From Candidatus Symbiothrix sp. (GTDB lineage: Bacteria; Bacteroidota; Bacteroidia; Bacteroidales; Azobacteroidaceae), in NCBI GenBank assembly GCA_031261295.1, contig JAISKT010000203.1, positions 1-34,394 of the forward strand: a stretch of 34,394 nucleotides of DNA. Reading direction: 5' to 3'. The position numbers were made by a program, and so were the translations under genes. This document shows, piece after piece, positions 1 to 8,201 of this stretch. Positions within the stretch are counted from its first letter, which is position 1, and each line of letters begins with the position of its first letter. The notes under the pieces were generated by a model that was not told where the DNA came from, ran no database searches, and was given only the letters and a program-made list of their open reading frames with translations.

Positions 1-431
1 AATTTTACGATGAAGTATTCGATGCTTTGTACCGGCAGGAAATCAATGCGGAACGGGTAATCATCTTGTTCGGATTGCTCGCCGTCATCATTGCCGTTGC
101 CGGAGTGTTTGGTTTGGTGCTGTTTGAATGTACCTACAAGCGCAAGGAAATAGGCGTTCGCAAAGTTATGGGTTCGACGGAACCGGAAATTCTCTTACTT
201 TTCAACCGGATTTATTTGCGTATTTTCGGCGTATGTTTCGTGATTGCCGTTCCAATCGGTTATTATATTGTAAAACGTTGGTTAGAAAATTTTGCTTACA
301 AAACGCATCTGGATTGGTGGGGATTTGCCTTAGTCGGATTGCTGGTATTACTCATCATCGTGTGCACGGTCAGTTGGCAAAGTTGGCGGGCGGCAACAGC
401 TAATCCGGTAAATGCATTGAAAAGCGAATAA
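1..431 (+). CDS. FtsX/MacB-type ABC transporter permease, C-terminal part (gene begins outside window)
   Basis: The frame is open from base 3 (first codons read FYDEVFDALY) to the TAA at 429-431, so this is the 3' end of a longer gene and the internal TTG at 27 is not its start. It shows the last FtsX core: a TM helix (IILFGLLAVIIAVAGVFGLV), the conserved cytoplasmic motif KEIGVRKVMGST, two more hydrophobic segments, and the usual end NPVNALKSE. In the family this domain is half of a permease that works with an ATPase on efflux or lipoprotein/peptide handling; the substrate is unknown. The next gene at 524 is a paralogue on the same strand, typical of arrays of such permeases in Bacteroidetes. 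No ATP-binding subunit lies in the window. Confidence 0.88.
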   Translation, partial: FYDEVFDALYRQEINAERVIILFGLLAVIIAVAGVFGLVLFECTYKRKEIGVRKVMGSTEPEILLLFNRIYLRIFGVCFVIAVPIGYYIVKRWLENFAYKTHLDWWGFALVGLLVLLIIVCTVSWQSWRAATANPVNALKSE

Positions 432-444
432 GTAGTAAAAAGCG

Positions 445-477
445 AAACCTTCCAGGTTTTAAAAACCTGGAAGGTTT
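445..477. repeat. Near-perfect palindrome between the two permease genes
   Basis: The arm at 445-460 (AAACCTTCCAGGTTTT) is the exact reverse complement of 462-477, with one base between. It could fold as a hairpin in the mRNA between the two permease genes. No T-tract follows, so it is not a standard intrinsic terminator. The sequence type resembles small interspersed palindromes that I recall as common in Bacteroidetes genomes; copy number here cannot be checked. Confidence 0.85.
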
Positions 478-523
478 ATGCGGGTTAGGTTTATACAGTC
501 AAATAAAATAATAAATAACAGTC

Positions 524-2866
524 ATGAAACAATTTATAAGGAATTTCAACAAACAAAAGGTAGTCGGACTGCTCAATATCTGTAGCCTGAGCCTCGGCAT
601 CATGGTGGCCGTGACTGTCGGACTGTGGGCAATCAACGAACTGAGTTTCGATAACTTCCATCAAGACAAAGAACATATTTACCGTATCAACGTCCACGCT
701 ACTTTGAATGATGCGCCTACCAAACTGGGTTCCTCTTACCGGCCGTTCGGACAGGCAGCCCAAGATGAATTGCCTGCGATTGAAAGTATGACGCGCGTAC
801 TTTATAGCTGGGGCGATTTGAAAGTCAATACCGTTTCCTATCCGGATACAAGGGTGCTCGTTGCCGACGACAATTTCTTTTCGTTCTTTACTTTTCCCTT
901 GAAAGAAGGCGACCCGGCCACGGCGCTTTCCGCTCCCGCTCAGGCAGTAGTCAGCGAGTCGGCGGTTACCCGCTATTTTTCCGGGAAAAATCCAGTAGGG
1001 AAAATGTTTCATCTGAAAAGTCCCGATGGCGAATACGATTTCACCGTTACCGGAATCATGAAAGATATGCCGGACAATTCCAGTTTGCAATCCGATTTTG
1101 TGGTTTCGGCAACCGGCAATTTTTTATCGCTATCCTGGGGCGACAACGATATGTACCTCACTTTTTTCCGTATTCCTTCCGGCAATGATATACCTTCGTT
1201 GGAAACTTCTTTAACAAAGATTTTATACCGGAAATATGAATTTTTCAAGACAGCCAATGCCACCGTAACGCTGGAGCCGATGAAAGAAATGCACTTCAGC
1301 AGCGGGTTTATGATGGAGTTTTTACAAAAAGGTAATCAATCGCTTATCGGGGTATTTGTATTAGTCGCTTTGGTGATTCTGATTATTTCGTGCATCAATT
1401 TCACCAACCTGTTTATATCCACCTCTTTTATCCGGGCAAAAACCATTGGAATCAAGAAATCGCAAGGTGCAGGGAAGCAATCTTTAATCATTGATTTTTA
1501 TGTGGAAACGGCTTGTTATGTGCTTATTTCTATCGCTTTAGGTATTTTCCTTGCCTATCTGGTTTTGCCGGTATTCAATAATTTTACTCAAACAAGTATA
1601 AACATCGACCTTTTGTCTCCGCAACTCTACTTGTTTCTGGCTATCCTGTTCGTTTTCACAGTATTACTCGCCGGTACATTCCCTGCTTTGTATATGACTA
1701 AATTCAATCCCATTCAGACTTTGGGAGGAAAATTCAAGGGGAAAAATATTTCGATATTTCAGAAAAGTTTGATTATCATCCAGTTTGCAGCTTCTATTGC
1801 GCTGTTGATTGTGGTCGGCTTCATGCAACAGCAAGTGGACCGGATGATTCATTACGATTTGGGATTTGATACGGAAAATGTGATTCATGTCTATGGGCAC
1901 AACCGTTTCGGAAAAGAGTTTAAATCGTTTCGCAACGAAATGCTGAAAAATCCTTCGTTTACCGATATTACGCAGAAAAATTGCCTCCCAACACAATGGA
2001 ATCAAGGTTGGGGTATTCATAGAGCCGGACAAGACAATGTGTTGATAATGGAAATCAATCATATCCAGCCCAATTATTTCGATTTTATGAATATGAAAAT
2101 CATTGAGGGGGAAAATCCTTTTTTCTTGGAATCCAACGATTCGTTGCGGCCGGTTGTCCTCAATGAGAGTGCGGTTAAACTACTTTTCAAAGAGGAATCA
2201 CCTTTGAATCAAATCATTACCAACGGTTATCAACGGTTGATTGTGAAAGGAGTCGTAAAAAACGCCCACATCCGTTCGTTGCGGGATGAAATCGACCCGC
2301 AGGTTTATATAAAACTCACTTGGGCGGGTGACTGGCTTCCGGTCTTTTTCAAAGTGAACGGCGACCCGCAGCAGGCCATCAGCGTCATCCGCGCCAAGTG
2401 GGAAGAATTGGAACCGGAATATCCGTTTGAATATCATTTTTTGGATGATACTTACAAGGAACTTTATACGTCGGAAATGAGTTCCCAAAAAGTACTGGCT
2501 TTTGCCATGCTAATCACTTTCATCATCAGTGTAGCCGGACTGTTCGCGATGGCATTCTACGTCACGCAACGGCGAATCAAGGAAATCGGCTTGCGCAAAG
2601 TGAACGGCGCTACGCTCAAAGATTTGCTCTTGCTGCTCAATAAAGACTTTGTAATTTGGGTATTAATTTCATTTCTCATTGCGTCACCGGTTGCTTATTT
2701 CAGTCTGCAATCGTGGTTGAACGGTTTCACCGTAAAAACGCCGCTGAGTATCTGGGTATTCCTGGTGGTGGGTATTATCGCCCTGGCAATTGCGCTACTG
2801 ACCACCAGTTTCCAAACCTGGAAAGTCGCCACCATGAATCCGGTAAAAACGCTGAAAAATGAATAA
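524..2866 (+). CDS. FtsX/MacB-type ABC transporter permease (fused double-FtsX form)
   Basis: 780-aa membrane protein. An N-terminal TM helix (about residues 14-36) is followed by a MacB-like periplasmic domain. A first FtsX core (about 275-400) contains TM segments and the motif KTIGIKKSQGA, then comes a second periplasmic domain and a C-terminal FtsX core (about 655-780) with KEIGLRKVNGAT and the ending NPVKTLKNE. This double architecture is the usual one for Bacteroidetes MacB/FtsX-like permeases, which pair with a separate ATPase. The role (efflux or envelope export) is inferred from family only. The start ATG follows an A/T-rich stretch without a Shine-Dalgarno sequence, normal for this phylum. 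Its stop lies 2 bp from the stop of the convergent GH2 gene, leaving no room for a terminator. Confidence 0.9.
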   Translation: MKQFIRNFNKQKVVGLLNICSLSLGIMVAVTVGLWAINELSFDNFHQDKEHIYRINVHATLNDAPTKLGSSYRPFGQAAQDELPAIESMTRVLYSWGDLKVNTVSYPDTRVLVADDNFFSFFTFPLKEGDPATALSAPAQAVVSESAVTRYFSGKNPVGKMFHLKSPDGEYDFTVTGIMKDMPDNSSLQSDFVVSATGNFLSLSWGDNDMYLTFFRIPSGNDIPSLETSLTKILYRKYEFFKTANATVTLEPMKEMHFSSGFMMEFLQKGNQSLIGVFVLVALVILIISCINFTNLFISTSFIRAKTIGIKKSQGAGKQSLIIDFYVETACYVLISIALGIFLAYLVLPVFNNFTQTSINIDLLSPQLYLFLAILFVFTVLLAGTFPALYMTKFNPIQTLGGKFKGKNISIFQKSLIIIQFAASIALLIVVGFMQQQVDRMIHYDLGFDTENVIHVYGHNRFGKEFKSFRNEMLKNPSFTDITQKNCLPTQWNQGWGIHRAGQDNVLIMEINHIQPNYFDFMNMKIIEGENPFFLESNDSLRPVVLNESAVKLLFKEESPLNQIITNGYQRLIVKGVVKNAHIRSLRDEIDPQVYIKLTWAGDWLPVFFKVNGDPQQAISVIRAKWEELEPEYPFEYHFLDDTYKELYTSEMSSQKVLAFAMLITFIISVAGLFAMAFYVTQRRIKEIGLRKVNGATLKDLLLLLNKDFVIWVLISFLIASPVAYFSLQSWLNGFTVKTPLSIWVFLVVGIIALAIALLTTSFQTWKVATMNPVKTLKNE

Positions 2867-2868
2867 AA

Positions 2869-5313
2869 TTAAAAAACACGAATTTCTATTTGACCGGTTT
2901 TCAGGCCCTTCGCTTTAGCCTCTAAAAGGAATCGGCCCTCCTTTTCCCCTGCTTGTACAATCGTCGTTAACTCTCCGTTGAAAGCGTGCATTTGCGGCGA
3001 ATGAAACAAACCCAAACAAGTAGGGTCGCCATTGGCAGAAGCTTTGTATTTGCCTTCTCCCTTTACGGAAAAGGAAATCAAGCGTTGGTCGTTCGGACAG
3101 AGATTGCCGTCTTTATCCACTACGCTTACGCGGATATAGGCTAAATCTTTTCCGTCCGGAGCTATTTGATTCCTATCGGCAGTTAATTGAATATGATGCG
3201 GTTTTCCGGCAGTGCGGATGGTTTCTTCTCCGGCTATTTTTCCCTGCGCATCGTAAGCAATCACTTTCACTTCGCCCGGTTCGTACAGGACATTCATCCA
3301 CATCAGACGATACCGGTTTTGTACAGTCGTGTTGTTTTTATGCTGCTTTCCGTAACTTTTCCCGTTGACAAACAATTCGGCAGACGGGTAATTCGTATAG
3401 ACAAATACCGGCGTTTCCTGTCCTTCGCGTCCTTCCCAATTCCAATGCGGAAGAATATGCAAAGTGGTTTCATTTTTGTTCCAAATACTCCGGTATAAAT
3501 AATAGCGGTCTTTGGGAATACCGGCTAAATCAATGATACCAAACAGGGAACTGTGATTGGGCCAACCGGTATCGTAAGGAGTAGGTTCGCCCAGATAATC
3601 AAATCCGGTCCACACAAATTGTCCCATAGTCCATTCGTGGTCGTCCGCCCAGGCAAAATCATCGTCCGGCAGATTCGACCACCAGCAATATTCCATATCG
3701 TAAGACGACGATTGGTGGTCGTCGTAAACGGCATTCGCTTTTTTCTCCACCGGAAATTTATATACGCCACGCGAACTGACGGTGGAGGCTGTCTCCGAAC
3801 CCAACAACAAGTTTTGCGGCAGCTTATTGTATGCTTCCTGATATTTGTGGAGCCGGTAATTAAATCCGGGAATGTCCAGCATGGAAGCAAAACCATTGTT
3901 CAATACGCAATCCGCCTGGTCCATTCCGCAAGTTACCGGACGGGTGGGGTCTTCGCGGTGGCAAATATCCTGTAGAAACAAAGCTACTTTATAGCCATCT
4001 TCAGAGCACTGAGTGGGTACTTCGTTGCCAATGCTCCACATGACCACACAAGGATTATTCCGGAAATGGCGAAGCATATTGACCATGTCTTTTTCCGCCC
4101 ATTCGTTGAAAAACCGGTGATAACCGTTCTTGCATTTGGCAATATCCCATTCATCAAAAGGCTCTATCATCATCATAAAACCCATTTCATCGCAGAGTTC
4201 GACCAATTCCGGAGCAGGCATATTGTGCGTCGTGCGAATGGCGTCGCAACCCATATCTTTGAGCAAAGTCAGTTGCCGGCGGAGAGCCGCCTTATTAACG
4301 GCAGCGCCCAACGGCCCTAAATCGTGATGGTTACAGACGCCTTGGAATTTACGCCGTTCGCCATTCAGGAAAAACCCTTTTTCAGCCTCTAAACGAATGT
4401 CCCGAATGCCCAAACGAGTGGAATACGCATCGACCTGTTGGTCATTGACATAAATTTTGGAAACGGCGGAATACAAATAAGGCGTTTCGGGCGACCACAA
4501 ATGCGGTTGTTCAACGATCAAATTTTGTTCCAGCGGCCGGTCGTGATTGACTCGTTGCGTATTCTCCTTGCGAGCCACGACTTCTCCTTCGGGATTCCGG
4601 ATTTCGGTTACAATCCGAATATCCGTTCCGGTGGCATTGGCCACTTCTGTTTTTAGTTTTACGGTCGCCTGTTCTTTTGAAACGTAAGGAGTTGTGATGT
4701 ATGTTCCCCAAACGGGAATATGTATTTCGTTACTAACCACCACTCTGACATTGCGGTACAATCCTGCGCCGGGATACCAACGGGAAGATTGCGGCCGGTT
4801 TTCCAAGCGGATGGCAAGTGTGTTGTTTTTGCTATCTGTTTGTAATAAATCGGTTACGTCGCAGTGAAAAGAGTTGTATCCATACGCCCAAAAGCAAGCT
4901 TCTTTGCCGTTTACATACACTCGCGCCTCGCTCATGGCCCCGCCAAAAACCAACGAAACCCGTTTTTCTCCTTTTTTGAAACCGTTTACATCAAACACTT
5001 TCCGGTACCAACCGGCGCCGATGTAAGGAAGTCCCCCGGTACGACCGGTTTTTACAGAGGCTGCTTTTTCCCCGTTTTGGGTAATAGCCACTTCCTGCAC
5101 ATCATATTGGCTGTCGAAAGGCCCGTAGATTGCCCAATCGTGAGGGACTGTCACAGATTCCCATTGGGTATCATTAAAATCGCGGCGAGCGGCGTCAGGG
5201 AAATCGCCTTTGCTGAATTTCCAGTTTTTTTCGAGTAAAAATTCTTGCCGGAGGGTTTGCGCCTGCAGGTTGCAGGCCAGCCCTATTAGCAGTATCAGTA
5301 TTGTCTTTTTCAT
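2869..5313 (-). CDS. Glycoside hydrolase family 2 beta-galactosidase, secreted/periplasmic
   Basis: 814 aa with a type I signal peptide (residues 1-18, likely cleavage LQA|QT). It has the GH2 sugar-binding jelly roll (about 25-190, with WYRKVF and SRWYPGAGLYRNV), an Ig-like domain (about 200-300), and a TIM barrel (about 305-610). The acid/base is in MWSIGNEVPT (E430) and the likely nucleophile in LLLGSETAST (E507). C-terminal beta domains of the DUF4982/Ig type follow. It lies 58 bp downstream of the GH53 gene at the end of the susC operon, so the expected job is to release galactose from galacto-oligosaccharides in the periplasm. GH2 members can also be beta-glucuronidases or beta-mannosidases; galactose specificity rests on the GH53 neighbour. 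Confidence 0.9.
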   Translation of the reverse strand: MKKTILILLIGLACNLQAQTLRQEFLLEKNWKFSKGDFPDAARRDFNDTQWESVTVPHDWAIYGPFDSQYDVQEVAITQNGEKAASVKTGRTGGLPYIGAGWYRKVFDVNGFKKGEKRVSLVFGGAMSEARVYVNGKEACFWAYGYNSFHCDVTDLLQTDSKNNTLAIRLENRPQSSRWYPGAGLYRNVRVVVSNEIHIPVWGTYITTPYVSKEQATVKLKTEVANATGTDIRIVTEIRNPEGEVVARKENTQRVNHDRPLEQNLIVEQPHLWSPETPYLYSAVSKIYVNDQQVDAYSTRLGIRDIRLEAEKGFFLNGERRKFQGVCNHHDLGPLGAAVNKAALRRQLTLLKDMGCDAIRTTHNMPAPELVELCDEMGFMMMIEPFDEWDIAKCKNGYHRFFNEWAEKDMVNMLRHFRNNPCVVMWSIGNEVPTQCSEDGYKVALFLQDICHREDPTRPVTCGMDQADCVLNNGFASMLDIPGFNYRLHKYQEAYNKLPQNLLLGSETASTVSSRGVYKFPVEKKANAVYDDHQSSSYDMEYCWWSNLPDDDFAWADDHEWTMGQFVWTGFDYLGEPTPYDTGWPNHSSLFGIIDLAGIPKDRYYLYRSIWNKNETTLHILPHWNWEGREGQETPVFVYTNYPSAELFVNGKSYGKQHKNNTTVQNRYRLMWMNVLYEPGEVKVIAYDAQGKIAGEETIRTAGKPHHIQLTADRNQIAPDGKDLAYIRVSVVDKDGNLCPNDQRLISFSVKGEGKYKASANGDPTCLGLFHSPQMHAFNGELTTIVQAGEKEGRFLLEAKAKGLKTGQIEIRVF

Positions 5314-5327
5314 TATTGTTGTTGTTT

Positions 5328-5372
5328 TTTAAGAATCTTAAGGAGCTTAAGGGGCTTAAGTACCTTAAGAGC
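5328..5372. repeat. 9-bp-period CTTAAG tandem repeat between GH2 and GH53 genes
   Basis: Five 9-bp units run back to back: TTTAAGAAT, CTTAAGGAG, CTTAAGGGG, CTTAAGTAC, CTTAAGAGC. The core CTTAAG is itself palindromic and the last three bases vary. The array fills almost the whole gap and reaches the stop codon of the GH53 gene. A related five-unit array of the same period lies inside the histidine kinase gene at 19799-19843. Confidence 0.9.
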
Positions 5373-6394
5373 TATTTATAAGCCTCTAAAGCAATGGTCG
5401 GTTTTCCGGAATCGTCGAATGCACCTAAGGTATAGCCGTTCCAGTTGCTGTACGATTGCGGTTCCCAGTAGAATACGCCTTGGCATTTTGCACCGGCGAT
5501 CTGTTTTGCTTGAGAAATCAGGTCGCTCAAAAATGCTTTGGCAGCTGTGGATTGATTCCAGGGCATTCCTACTTCGCAAATCATCACTTCCGTTCCGTAG
5601 CGGCTAATTACATCTTTCACATTGGCGATGCAGCGGTTGTTCTTCTCTTGCCAATTGTCTGCACTTGGATAGAGCGACATACCTATCATATCCCATTTAC
5701 CGTTATTCTTTTTCAGTCCGTCAAACAGCCAGCGATACAAGTTGTTGTTATCGCCGTTAGGCAAGTGAACAATTACCTTGGCATCGGGAAATACGGATTT
5801 TACGGCATCGTATCCGGCATTGTTCAAGGCTGCATAATTCGCCATATTGGTATCTGCCTGTCCCATGGGCCAAAGCATTCCATTGCTTGTTTCATTGCCA
5901 ACTTGTACCCACTCCGGAGTGAGTCCTTTGGATTTTAGTAATTCGAGAGTTGTGGTGGTGTGAAGCGCTACCGCCTGTTTCATTTCTTCCAAATTCAGGT
6001 TTTCCCAAGCGGCGGGAATGGTTTGTTTGCCGGGGTCTGCCCAGGAGTCGCTGTAATGGAAATCAATCATTAGCTTCATGCCGAGATTGTGTGCACGAAT
6101 GGCTTTCACCAACATATCTTCCTTGTTACACCAACCGTTAGCCGGATTTACCCAAACGCGCAGGCGTATGGCGTTTACACCCTGTTCTTGCAAGAGCGCC
6201 ATACAGTCCATTTCGCGACCGGACGTATTGTAAAATTTACGCCCGGCTTTTTCCATTTCCGTGAGCCAGCTAACATCGGCGCCTTTGGCAAAAGTATCCG
6301 GCGCTTGCGGTTTTTCTTCCGGAATAGGGTCTTCCGAGCATGTTGAGAAAAATAGCAGGCTAATAAAGCAGAAAAATATTGTTGTTGTTTTCAT
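5372..6394 (-). CDS. GH53 endo-beta-1,4-galactanase, outer-membrane lipoprotein
   Basis: 340 aa from the ATG at 6394; a GTG five codons upstream is less likely because the hydrophobic signal begins right after the ATG. It has an SPII signal with lipobox LFFSTC and mature Cys19, followed by acidic residues as in surface-exposed Bacteroidetes lipoproteins. The single clan GH-A barrel shows GH53 hallmarks: GADVSWL, RLRVWVNP, DFHYSDSWADPGKQ, acid/base in WVQVGNET (E168) and nucleophile in MICEVGMPW (E274), then GVFYWEP near the end. GH53 enzymes cut internal beta-1,4-galactosyl bonds of pectic galactan. The gene is downstream of the glycan-binding lipoprotein gene and is the main evidence for the substrate of this PUL. 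Confidence 0.95.
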   Translation of the reverse strand: MKTTTIFFCFISLLFFSTCSEDPIPEEKPQAPDTFAKGADVSWLTEMEKAGRKFYNTSGREMDCMALLQEQGVNAIRLRVWVNPANGWCNKEDMLVKAIRAHNLGMKLMIDFHYSDSWADPGKQTIPAAWENLNLEEMKQAVALHTTTTLELLKSKGLTPEWVQVGNETSNGMLWPMGQADTNMANYAALNNAGYDAVKSVFPDAKVIVHLPNGDNNNLYRWLFDGLKKNNGKWDMIGMSLYPSADNWQEKNNRCIANVKDVISRYGTEVMICEVGMPWNQSTAAKAFLSDLISQAKQIAGAKCQGVFYWEPQSYSNWNGYTLGAFDDSGKPTIALEAYK

Positions 6395-6404
6395 ATTTTT
6401 TTTG

Positions 6405-6474
6405 TCCACGAATTACACAAATTTTCACGAATTTCATAAACACTTAATTCGTGTCAATTCGTGTAATTCGTGGA
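6405..6474. repeat. Inverted repeat built of CACGAATT-type units
   Basis: The left arm (6405-6434, beginning TCCACGAATTACACAAATTT) pairs with the right arm (6445-6474, ending GTGTAATTCGTGGA) around a short AT-rich loop. Each arm has about three 10-bp units with the core ACGAATT or AATTCGT. It fills the gap between the SusE/F-like gene and the GH53 gene inside the presumed operon. No T-tract follows. The family looks like an interspersed repeat I recall from other Bacteroidetes. Confidence 0.85.
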
Positions 6475-6484
6475 TAGTTTTCAA

Positions 6485-8179
6485 TTATTCAAATTTGTAT
6501 GTCAAATTCACTAAATCGACCGTCATTTGATAGGCGCCGGGAGCGAGTGAGGCATCATCGGTAATGTTACTGCCTTGATAATATAATTTCCCCTCGGAGC
6601 CACCGAATTTATAAGTCCAAGAATCTTTCAAATTAATGGTAAATCCCCAGGGCGAAGCGCTGTTAATCGTAATACTGCCGGAGAAGACACCGGGCGTAAC
6701 GGTTGCCGCCAATGGCGTATTAAAATCCCATACATCGTGCAAACCTACCACATATATTTCATTACCAACACTTGTGAGATTGTAAGTAAGCTCTTTGAGC
6801 GAGGTTTCTATCAAATAAAGACCGGCAGCCGGAGCGGGAAGGTCACCGTTTGTTCCTTGAAAAACAAGCGTTCCGCTATAAGCATCGCCTTCGCCTAAAG
6901 TATATTTATCCGCCCAATTATCTTTTTCGGTGTTGATGGTATATCCCCATAAAGAGTTCACATTCACAACGCCTGCATAAGTCAGTTTGTCTTCATCGAA
7001 AAGAGGTAATTTATTATCAAAATTCCAATCTCCACCCGTAATGCCATCGTCTATGCCCGGCAGATAAACGCATGGATTTACCTCTATTGGTCCGGCAGAG
7101 CCACTTACCACTTCATACGTCCATTCGTTCGGATTGCTGAGGTCGATAACCAAAGTATATTCGCCTGCTGCGGGTACATTTACTGTGATATCGCCTGCCG
7201 AAGATGCCAATACCAGCCGGTTGCCTTCTTGTGTAAACGCTAATGCTTGACTTACGGAGGCGTCGGTACCGGTTTGCGCATTGTAAAGTTGCCCTGCCGA
7301 ATTGAGTTTGATTTTCAATGTCGAAGCTGCTGTGGCATTAATGGCATAAGTCCATTTCACATTGGGACGGTCGAAAATCATATCGCCGCTCAGGTCGCCG
7401 CTTACAGTCAATACAGGCAGCAAGAGCGCCGACCATTCTTTGGCGGCAGTGTTTATATTTACATAGTAGCAACCTGCTGTGCCGGGAAACCAAAAATTCC
7501 ACGGGTCTGCGGAAGAAATAAGAAATGCCGATCCGTCCACCGGAACGTTGCCCCAAATGGTGCCGTCTCCTTCCTGAAGAAAGAAGTTCTGGTAACCGAC
7601 TACTCCCATGAATCCGGTATAAATGCCATCGGATTGCGGAGAGGAAAGGGTACGTCCGGTATCTTCCTGCTCTTTGCTGAGGATAAATCCAATACTCATA
7701 TCTATGGAGTAAGGCGTTATATTAACCGTAACGACATTGCTATATACCGGTTCCATATTGTTGCCGACACTCGACCGTATTCTAAAATAAACAGGAGAAG
7801 CTATATCGGGCGTTAATTGGAGATTTTTCGCAATCGTGTTTAGCTCTGCGCCGGTGTAAGCTTTGGACGGACTTTTTTCCAAAATTTCTATTACATTCGT
7901 TGCAAAATCACTTTGATTGGAAACTTGCACATACGTTGAAAGGACATTGGGCGCTTTCTTGTCGGGATTGCTTACCGAGAGCGTGCTGTTGTTCCAAGCC
8001 AATGACAACACAATTTCTTGGGACGTTTCCTGGCTCAGTACAACATTCTCTTTTGTGGCTGCTAATTCATTTTCTTCCAGACCGGAAAGATAGAGGCGTT
8101 CGCCGTCTTCTTCGCAAGCGCTTATTGCCAGCAGCAATAGCAACGTCCAAAGGCAATTATTTATTATTTTAGTTTTCAT
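6485..8179 (-). CDS. SusE/SusF-like outer-membrane glycan-binding lipoprotein
   Basis: 564 aa. The SPII signal ends in AISAC (mature Cys22) and is followed by EEDGE, a typical lipoprotein export context. The N-terminal region (about 30-150) looks like a SusE Ig domain (AATKENVVLSQE, VSNQSDF, PVYFRIRSSVG). After it come repeated beta-rich modules, each with a 'W-G-F/Y-T-I-N' type strand pattern (LWGYTINTEKD, PWGFTINLKDS) and a YxLxVDL ending, as in SusF/SusE carbohydrate-binding domains. It follows susD by 22 bp in the operon. The expected role is binding galactan at the cell surface beside SusC/D. It has no catalytic motifs. Confidence 0.88.
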   Translation of the reverse strand: MKTKIINNCLWTLLLLLAISACEEDGERLYLSGLEENELAATKENVVLSQETSQEIVLSLAWNNSTLSVSNPDKKAPNVLSTYVQVSNQSDFATNVIEILEKSPSKAYTGAELNTIAKNLQLTPDIASPVYFRIRSSVGNNMEPVYSNVVTVNITPYSIDMSIGFILSKEQEDTGRTLSSPQSDGIYTGFMGVVGYQNFFLQEGDGTIWGNVPVDGSAFLISSADPWNFWFPGTAGCYYVNINTAAKEWSALLLPVLTVSGDLSGDMIFDRPNVKWTYAINATAASTLKIKLNSAGQLYNAQTGTDASVSQALAFTQEGNRLVLASSAGDITVNVPAAGEYTLVIDLSNPNEWTYEVVSGSAGPIEVNPCVYLPGIDDGITGGDWNFDNKLPLFDEDKLTYAGVVNVNSLWGYTINTEKDNWADKYTLGEGDAYSGTLVFQGTNGDLPAPAAGLYLIETSLKELTYNLTSVGNEIYVVGLHDVWDFNTPLAATVTPGVFSGSITINSASPWGFTINLKDSWTYKFGGSEGKLYYQGSNITDDASLAPGAYQMTVDLVNLTYKFE

Positions 8180-8201
8180 ATCTAACGTATTTAAGAATCA
8201 A

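Noticed and set aside
445-477. Palindrome as an intrinsic terminator of the first permease gene
   Set aside because: No T-tract follows the stem on the plus strand; kept as a repeat only.
491-1090. 199-codon open frame on the minus strand opposite the permease
   Set aside because: It mirrors a well-supported gene in another frame and shows no family motif.
2864-2872. Terminator between the convergent permease and GH2 genes
   Set aside because: Only 2 bp separate the stop codons and no hairpin with a T-tract is visible.
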